Assembly (NCBI GenBank): GCA_024464195.1
Contig: JANHAK010000024.1
Location: 1 to 10,382 of the forward strand
Direction: 5' to 3'
Origin: Methanomassiliicoccales archaeon
GTDB taxonomy: Archaea; Thermoplasmatota; Thermoplasmata; Methanomassiliicoccales; JACIVX01
Length of the DNA: 10,382 nt
In this document: positions 6,472 through 10,382 of the stretch, one piece after another
Layout of the letters: each line of letters begins with the position of its first letter
How positions within the stretch are numbered: the stretch's first letter is position 1
Translations under genes and position numbers: made by a program
Notes under the pieces: model-generated
Databases searched by the model: none
What the model saw: the letters and a program-made list of their open reading frames with translations, nothing else
What the model was told of the DNA's origin: nothing

Positions 6472-7398
6472 TCACACTTCCTCATAGAGATCCGTTGAAA
6501 AATAGCGCATTCCCGTGTCAGGAATAATTGTTACCACGTTCCTACCTCTCCCGAGCCCCTTGGCGATTCTGATCGCGGCCGTAACGTTTGCTCCTGCAGA
6601 TATCCCACAGAGAATTCCTTCCTCTTTCGCCAGTCTCCTTGCCATTTCGATCGCTTCCGTGTCGCTAACGAGCTCGACTCTCGAAATCAAGTTCGTGTCG
6701 ACGATTTCCGGAATAAATCCATCGCCGATTCCCTCAATCCTGTGTGGTCCCTTTTTACCCTTTTTAATTACCGAACATTCCTCAGGTTCCACCGCGACGA
6801 TCTCAGCATTGATTCCCTCTTTTCTGAAATACCTTGCAACACCCATCAATGTCCCACCAGATCCTATGCCAGCCACAAAGGCACTGATATCGCGGCCAAC
6901 CTGTTCAACGCATTCAGGTCCAGTCGTTTTTTCATGCGCCAAGACGTTATCCATCGATGTGAATTGGCTCGGAACCCAGACCCGCGAGTCTGATTTTTGG
7001 ATCTCTTTAACTTTCTTGATGCATTTATCCACGTCTGTTTCCGAACCAGGCGTATAAATAATTTCGGCGCCGAGCGCTCGAAGAATTTTCTTTCTTTCTT
7101 CACTCATCCCTTCGGGCATGACGATGGTTACACGATATCCTTTCATTGCGCCAGCTAACGCAAAAGCAATGCCAGTATTGCCAGTTGTCGCTTCAACAAT
7201 TCTGTAACCTGGCCTAAGCTCACCACGTTTTTCGGCCTCTTCTATCATATACGTGGCAATTCGATCTTTAACACTGCCAGTTGGATTGAAATATTCGAGT
7301 TTTGCATAGACATTTGCAAAATCGGGTGGCACAATTCGATTCAGCTTTATCATCGGCGTATTGCCGCACAATTCGAGAATGTTGCTGACGACTCTCAT
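6472..7398 (-). CDS. cysK: Cysteine synthase family PLP enzyme
   Basis: This 308-aa fold-type II PLP enzyme would make cysteine from an activated serine (O-acetylserine or O-phosphoserine) and sulfide. PLP forms a Schiff base with K44 in NPTGSVKDR. The cofactor phosphate is held by GSGGT (179-183), the substrate loop is TTGNTG (71-76), and SAGAN (267-271) and PDTGMRYFS (293-301) complete the fold. A C-terminal CBS pair is absent, so it is not full-length cystathionine beta-synthase, though a beta-synthase activity cannot be excluded. The frame is open to a GTG at 7407, but AAGGA (7415-7411) lies only 3 nt from that codon, against 9 nt from the GTG at 7401 and 12 nt from the ATG at 7398. I chose the ATG. 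It is the first gene of an operon with the M20 hydrolase and is divergent from the ferredoxin operon. Confidence 0.9.
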   Translation of the reverse strand: MRVVSNILELCGNTPMIKLNRIVPPDFANVYAKLEYFNPTGSVKDRIATYMIEEAEKRGELRPGYRIVEATTGNTGIAFALAGAMKGYRVTIVMPEGMSEERKKILRALGAEIIYTPGSETDVDKCIKKVKEIQKSDSRVWVPSQFTSMDNVLAHEKTTGPECVEQVGRDISAFVAGIGSGGTLMGVARYFRKEGINAEIVAVEPEECSVIKKGKKGPHRIEGIGDGFIPEIVDTNLISRVELVSDTEAIEMARRLAKEEGILCGISAGANVTAAIRIAKGLGRGRNVVTIIPDTGMRYFSTDLYEEV

Positions 7399-7441
7399 CA
7401 CTATCACGATTCCTTAGCAGACCCGAATGCTATTTCCTATT

Positions 7442-7449
7442 GAATAATA
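7442..7449 (-). promoter_or_regulatory. Possible TATA box of the cysK operon
   Basis: The minus strand reads ATATTATT about 45-50 nt before the chosen ATG, predicting a ~20-nt leader that contains AAGGA. The call is based on composition and spacing only. Confidence 0.35.
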
Positions 7450-7454
7450 TCCGG

Positions 7455-7478
7455 TTTGGTACCGAATTTAATACCAAA
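7455..7478. repeat. Inverted repeat TTTGGTA/TACCAAA, possible operator
   Basis: TTTGGTA (7455-7461) is repeated in inverse as TACCAAA (7472-7478) with a 10-nt spacer. It lies directly upstream of the possible cysK TATA box, in the region between two divergent operons where a dimeric regulator could bind. Seven-base arms can arise by chance in 10 kb, so position is the main argument. Confidence 0.3.
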
Positions 7479-7600
7479 TAGCAGGAAGAAAATTACGAAA
7501 ACATAATCCATAATTTCTTCTTCATGATCCGAATTTCGATCGGAGATTACGAAATTTGTATATGACTGCGATATTTTGCCCCGAAAGTGTTAAAGACAAC

Positions 7601-7612
7601 AATAATAATTAA
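7601..7612 (+). promoter_or_regulatory. Possible TATA box of the ferredoxin operon
   Basis: AATAATAATTAA lies about 65 nt before the TTG start. It predicts transcription starting near 7632, inside the palindrome at 7624-7638. An alternative is TTGTATATGA at about 7555-7564. Confidence 0.3.
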
Positions 7613-7623
7613 CCTTGCCAAAA

Positions 7624-7638
7624 TTCCTGACTCAGGAA
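7624..7638. promoter_or_regulatory. Perfect palindrome, possible operator
   Basis: TTCCTGACTCAGGAA is a perfect inverted repeat with 7-bp arms around one central base. It covers the predicted transcription start of the ferredoxin operon, 19 nt before its Shine-Dalgarno, where a bound repressor would block initiation. Confidence 0.35.
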
Positions 7639-7656
7639 GGCAGATTCCGCTCGCAG

Positions 7657-7664
7657 AAGGAGGT
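7657..7664 (+). promoter_or_regulatory. Strong Shine-Dalgarno fixing a TTG start
   Basis: AAGGAGGT lies 8 nt before the TTG at 7673. This is the best ribosome binding site in the window and supports the non-ATG start of the ferredoxin. Confidence 0.8.
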
Positions 7665-7672
7665 ATCTCTGA

Positions 7673-8218
7673 TTGAAGAAAAAAATTATCGTGAAGCTCG
7701 ATAAGTGTATTGGGTGCAGGTCCTGCGAAATTGCGTGCGCGCGTGAGCATTCTCCTTCGAAGAGTGGTGAACGAATCACTGCAGATACAAGGAAAGCGCT
7801 CTCGCGAATTTCGATAAAAACCGGATTAACCAACCCAACCGATGCCCCTGAAATGAGACCTAGGAAAGGGAAATCGAAAACGGAAATCGCAACTGGAAAG
7901 GCGTATCCAATCAGATGTAGGCACTGCGATGATCCAAAATGCGTCGAGGCATGCATGTCTGGTGCTTTGATCAAGAATGAAGAAGGTGCTGTGATTCACG
8001 ATCCTGACAAGTGCGTAGGGTGCTGGATGTGTATCATGGCCTGCCCCTATGGAGCTATTAAAAGAGATTTAGAGAATAAAATCATCGTGAAATGCGATCT
8101 TTGCTCCCATAGAGACATGCCGGCATGCGTTGAGGCGTGTAAAACTGGCGCAATCGTTTGTATTGTCGGCGAGAAATCAGAGCAGCAGAATGAAAGTATC
8201 GCAGAGGGGTCTGGTTGA
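7673..8218 (+). CDS. CooF/HycB-type four-cluster ferredoxin
   Basis: This 181-aa polyferredoxin carries four sets of cysteines in the order typical of CooF, HycB and DmsB-like electron-transfer subunits: C12/15/18/22, C82/85/90/94, C114/117/120/124 and C141/144/152/156. The proline after the last cysteine of set three (CPYGAI) is typical. Between sets one and two is a basic segment (about 27-80), as is common in this family. There is no Tat signal or membrane segment, so it acts in the cytosol. It starts with TTG, supported by AAGGAGGT at the correct distance. The next gene, a flavoprotein, begins 1 nt after the stop, so the two probably form an electron-transfer pair. Such pairs occur beside CO dehydrogenase (CooS) or aldehyde ferredoxin oxidoreductases, but no such catalytic subunit is seen here. 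Confidence 0.88.
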   Translation: MKKKIIVKLDKCIGCRSCEIACAREHSPSKSGERITADTRKALSRISIKTGLTNPTDAPEMRPRKGKSKTEIATGKAYPIRCRHCDDPKCVEACMSGALIKNEEGAVIHDPDKCVGCWMCIMACPYGAIKRDLENKIIVKCDLCSHRDMPACVEACKTGAIVCIVGEKSEQQNESIAEGSG

Positions 8219-8219
8219 A

Positions 8220-9509
8220 ATGAATTTAGACGCTCAATATAAATATGTGATCATAGGAAACAGTGCAGCGGGTATCGGATGCGTGGAAGGAATCAGAAGA
8301 GTCGACAAAGAGGGAAGCATCGCAGTCATCTCCGAGGAAAAAATGCATACGTATTCTCGCTGTTTAACTTCGTACTATATTGCTGGCGTCGTCGATGATG
8401 AGAAGATTCTGTTTCGTCCTAAAGATTACTACGAGAAGAAAAAAGTCACACCAATACTCGGAAAGAAGGTTGTGAAGATTTTTCCTGGAGAGAATTACAT
8501 TGTACTCGACGATGGGACAAAGATTGGTTACTTGTCGCTTATGATTGCGACTGGCGCCTCACCCGTCATTTATGATATTCCAGGCAACAACAAACCTGGC
8601 GTTTTTGTTTTGAGAACTTACGAAGATGCAAGACGTATTTCTGAGGCGGCCGCGCCCGGCAAAAGAGCTGTCGTCATGGGTGGTGGTCTCGTAGGTCTCA
8701 AGTCGGCAGATGCGCTCCATGCAAAAGGAGTTGAGGTTTGGGTTATTGTGACATCACCTCAGATCATGTCGCAGACGATGGACAGAGATGGTGCGGAAAT
8801 ACTGAGAAAACAGCTAGAAGAAAACGGTATCAAGGTCATGACAGAGACGAATGTTGAGGAAATCATCGGCGACAAGAAGGTTGAAGCGGTTCGGCTTTCG
8901 ACTGGACAAACGTTAACCTGCGATATTGTCATATTCGCAAAAGGCGTTCGTCCGAACATCAGTCTCGCCAAGGATGCTGGCATCGACACTGATTATGGCA
9001 TTCTAGTCGATACCCATATGAGGACTAGTGTCCCAAATATTTACGCGGCGGGTGATGTTGCCGAGGCAAAAGACTTCATCACCGGAGAAAGGTATATTCA
9101 TGCGATCTGGCCCAATGCCGTTGAGCAGGGATGCATCGCCGGTCAAAACATGGCGGGTCATGATGTTGAATACGCTGGCGGTATCGCGATGAACTCGGTC
9201 GATTTGTTCGGCCTTGCTTCGATCGCCGTTGGATTTACAAGACCTCGTGGCAAAGATCATGGTTATGAAATTATCAGCCGTTCGATTCCAGAAAAGAAGT
9301 TTTACAGGAAGATCGTCTTGAAAGACGGTGTGATAGTCGGTGCAATTTGCATTGGTGAAGTAGAGGCAGCTGGAGTCTTTGCTGGGCTTATCAAGAAGAG
9401 AGCGAACGTATCGAGGATCAAAGAGCTTCTATTGAGGGAAGACTTCGATTACGCCAAGGTGCTTGGAGAAGGTTTGATAGCAGATACCAGTTATTTCGCA
9501 ACCGCCTGA
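8220..9509 (+). CDS. FAD/NAD(P)-dependent oxidoreductase (NADH oxidase/CoADR-like)
   Basis: This 429-aa flavoprotein has the pyridine nucleotide-disulfide reductase fold. FAD is bound by VIIGNSAAG (10-18), the ATG-type motif MIATGASP (108-115) and YAAGDV (275-280). NAD(P)H is bound by VVMGGGLVGLKSAD (151-164). A C-terminal interface domain runs from about 325. Cys48 in YSRCLTSYY sits at the place of the redox cysteine of NADH oxidases and CoA-disulfide reductases (CGLPYY in those proteins). The ATG at 8220 is preferred: GAGGGG (8204-8209) lies about 10 nt upstream, and the frame upstream of it to 8130 overlaps the ferredoxin and adds no family sequence. It likely moves electrons between NAD(P)H and the neighbouring ferredoxin. 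Family members next to CooF have been called NADH:acceptor oxidoreductases; the acceptor here is unknown. Confidence 0.88.
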   Translation: MNLDAQYKYVIIGNSAAGIGCVEGIRRVDKEGSIAVISEEKMHTYSRCLTSYYIAGVVDDEKILFRPKDYYEKKKVTPILGKKVVKIFPGENYIVLDDGTKIGYLSLMIATGASPVIYDIPGNNKPGVFVLRTYEDARRISEAAAPGKRAVVMGGGLVGLKSADALHAKGVEVWVIVTSPQIMSQTMDRDGAEILRKQLEENGIKVMTETNVEEIIGDKKVEAVRLSTGQTLTCDIVIFAKGVRPNISLAKDAGIDTDYGILVDTHMRTSVPNIYAAGDVAEAKDFITGERYIHAIWPNAVEQGCIAGQNMAGHDVEYAGGIAMNSVDLFGLASIAVGFTRPRGKDHGYEIISRSIPEKKFYRKIVLKDGVIVGAICIGEVEAAGVFAGLIKKRANVSRIKELLLREDFDYAKVLGEGLIADTSYFATA

Positions 9510-9593
9510 AAGGAATAAAAAGGTTAGTTGGCATCGATACCAGTCGGCATTTGCTCAACAGATTTATCTATTCTCATAGCATCGGTGATGAAC

Positions 9594-9965
9594 ATGTGGA
9601 GAGTGCTCGGCGTCGAGACTACTGTGGTGAGATCGGGGGATGTTTGGAAGAAGAGAATGGTCGAATTATCGAAGAGAAGAAAGAATAAGGAGAGATTTAT
9701 CGAATTGCTTAAATCTGCCGACGTCAACTACTGGTTCGATGGGGCAAAAGAGGTCCACGCATTCTACATTAAATTCCCCGAAAGTGTTGGTCCTGAGGAT
9801 TTGCGATTTTTCAAGGAGTTCATTGAAAAGGTCCGTTCGAGTTTAAAAGTGCCTGTAATTGAGGTCGACGGCATCCCACAAGAATATCGCATTGTTCTAA
9901 CTTCCGAAGAAGAGGAAGATGTTTATCGGAGAAGATCTTCTGATAAGGAGCAAGAAGCACAATAA
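9594..9965 (+). CDS. Uncharacterised protein, third gene of the ferredoxin operon
   Basis: I do not recognise this protein. From the ATG at 9594 it has 123 aa; in-frame ATG 9588 and TTG 9528 are also possible. GGTGAT (9584-9589) is a 6-base match to the anti-Shine-Dalgarno and lies 4 nt before 9594, which decides for that codon, but AAGGAA upstream of the TTG makes the longer form possible. The protein is soluble and charged, with a basic N-terminal third (WKKRMVELSKRRK), a beta strand-like stretch around VHAFYIKFP, a helix around EDLRFFKEFIEKV, another strand (KVPVIEVDG) and a charged C-terminal tail. There is no metal-binding cysteine cluster or membrane segment. It follows the flavoprotein on the same strand and could be co-transcribed. 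The pattern suggests a small alpha/beta domain. Confidence 0.65.
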   Translation: MWRVLGVETTVVRSGDVWKKRMVELSKRRKNKERFIELLKSADVNYWFDGAKEVHAFYIKFPESVGPEDLRFFKEFIEKVRSSLKVPVIEVDGIPQEYRIVLTSEEEEDVYRRRSSDKEQEAQ

Positions 9966-9995
9966 CTCCGTAAAAACTGAATTATCATGATTTCT

Positions 9996-10034
9996 AACTC
10001 ATAAATTTGGAATTTAAAGAGGAATTTACGAGTT
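9996..10034. repeat. 12-bp imperfect inverted repeat (hairpin)
   Basis: AACTCATAAATT (9996-10007) and AATTTACGAGTT (10023-10034) are inverse complements at 11 of 12 positions with a 15-nt loop. It begins 31 nt after the stop of the last gene, so it could be a 3'-end hairpin of the operon mRNA. It could also be a binding site or a remnant of a repeat. Confidence 0.5.
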
Positions 10035-10099
10035 GAAATTCTCATAAAAAAAAGCACACTAATCACGATGTTAATTTCAAACAGACCCTACCAGATGTA

Positions 10100-10126
10100 A
10101 TAAAAAAACCATCCAGCTTTTTTTAT
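10100..10126 (+). terminator. Possible terminator: A/T hairpin with T7 tract
   Basis: ATAAAAAAA (10100-10108) and TTTTTTTAT (10118-10126) form a perfect 9-bp inverted repeat with a 9-nt loop. The T7 run on the plus strand would suit intrinsic termination of the ferredoxin operon, and the symmetry would also serve a minus-strand transcript. In such AT-rich sequence chance is a real alternative. Confidence 0.4.
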
Positions 10127-10343
10127 CCAAATATTGTTTAACAATTTTCTTATTTTGAAAAGGTTTTGCTCAAGAAATCAGCTAAAATTTTTCTGTATCA
10201 TCGAAATATTATTTTTTCCTGCGATCGATTTTAAAAGAAAACTTTTCAATTTTTGAAATTATAACATTTCGAAACCGACACAATTTGTGAGCAAAATGAT
10301 GGAAAGTAGTAACTTGTAAACACCAAAAATAACTTATTTTTTT

Positions 10344-10382
10344 AGGCACGCCTGGCTATGCTGGCAAAGTCAGACACCCCCC
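10344..10382. other. Abrupt GC-rich tip at the window end
   Basis: After a T7 run (10337-10343) the sequence switches to GC-rich DNA (GGCACGCC, CCTGGC) and ends in a C6 run. In AT-rich archaeal intergenic DNA such a switch often marks a structured RNA gene. The visible 39 nt match no RNA I recognise, and no coding frame can be judged. Confidence 0.25.

Larger units (their letters stand above)
9966..10382. other. Gene-free AT-rich tail of the window
   Basis: No coding frame is supported here. The stretch is strongly AT-rich with many A and T runs, and includes two inverted repeats (9996-10034 and 10100-10126) and a small TTTCAA/TTGAAA repeat at 10244-10258. Composition changes sharply at 10344. 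Confidence 0.6.

Noticed and set aside
6515..7057. 180-codon plus-strand frame opposite cysK
   Set aside because: The minus strand holds all PLP-enzyme motifs. The plus frame has shadow-like Ser/Pro/Thr-rich composition.
8130..8219. Extended N-terminus of the flavoprotein
   Set aside because: It would overlap the ferredoxin by 89 nt and precedes the FAD-binding strand with 30 residues atypical of the family. ATG 8220 has a good GAGGGG site.
1..10382. CRISPR array, insertion sequence or rRNA genes
   Set aside because: No regularly spaced repeats, transposase-like frames, terminal inverted repeats around a gene, or rRNA signature sequences were found.

Overview
The window looks archaeal and most likely comes from a Thermoplasmatota-type genome. 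It carries an archaeal/eukaryotic-type ribosomal protein S3Ae whose start resembles Thermoplasma homologues, an elongator tRNA-Met with a 34-nt intron at the canonical 37/38 site and no encoded CCA, TATA-box promoters, and leaderless or near-leaderless genes. The lineage is an inference from gene content and remembered family sequences; no search was run.

Layout. (1) 164-1024, minus strand: rps3ae followed by tRNA-Met(CAT). The two overlap: the last 12 codons and the stop codon of rps3ae lie inside the tRNA gene. (2) 1025-1481: divergent intergenic region with a TATA-like element for each flank. (3) 1482-5000, plus strand: a tight three-gene operon of a LarA-family nickel-pincer racemase homologue, an HdrD/GlcF-type Fe-S protein with two CCG domains, and a dihydropteroate synthase (FolP) with a ~120-residue N-terminal extension. 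The first two genes overlap by 8 nt and the last two are 2 nt apart. (4) 5047-5244, minus strand: a small zinc-ribbon membrane protein, apparently leaderless. (5) 5329-7398, minus strand: a cysteine synthase-family PLP enzyme followed after 3 nt by an M20 metallopeptidase/deacylase. (6) 7399-7672: divergent regulatory region with two inverted repeats. (7) 7673-9965, plus strand: a CooF/HycB-type four-cluster ferredoxin (TTG start, strong Shine-Dalgarno), an FAD/NAD(P)-dependent disulfide-reductase-fold oxidoreductase, and an unrecognised ~123-residue protein. (8) 9966-10382: AT-rich gene-free sequence with two inverted repeats, ending in an abrupt GC-rich tip.

Functionally the window mixes translation (S3Ae, tRNA-Met), pterin biosynthesis (FolP), sulfur amino acid metabolism (CysK family) and anaerobic redox chemistry. 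Two redox modules lack their usual partners here: the LarA/Fe-S pair has no FAD-linked 2-hydroxyacid dehydrogenase, and the ferredoxin/flavoprotein pair has no CooS- or AOR-type catalytic subunit. The most unusual observation is the tRNA embedded in the 3' end of the S3Ae coding sequence with no visible promoter of its own. This suggests that tRNA maturation and full-length S3Ae translation compete for the same transcript. No CRISPR array, insertion sequence, rRNA gene or other mobile element was seen.
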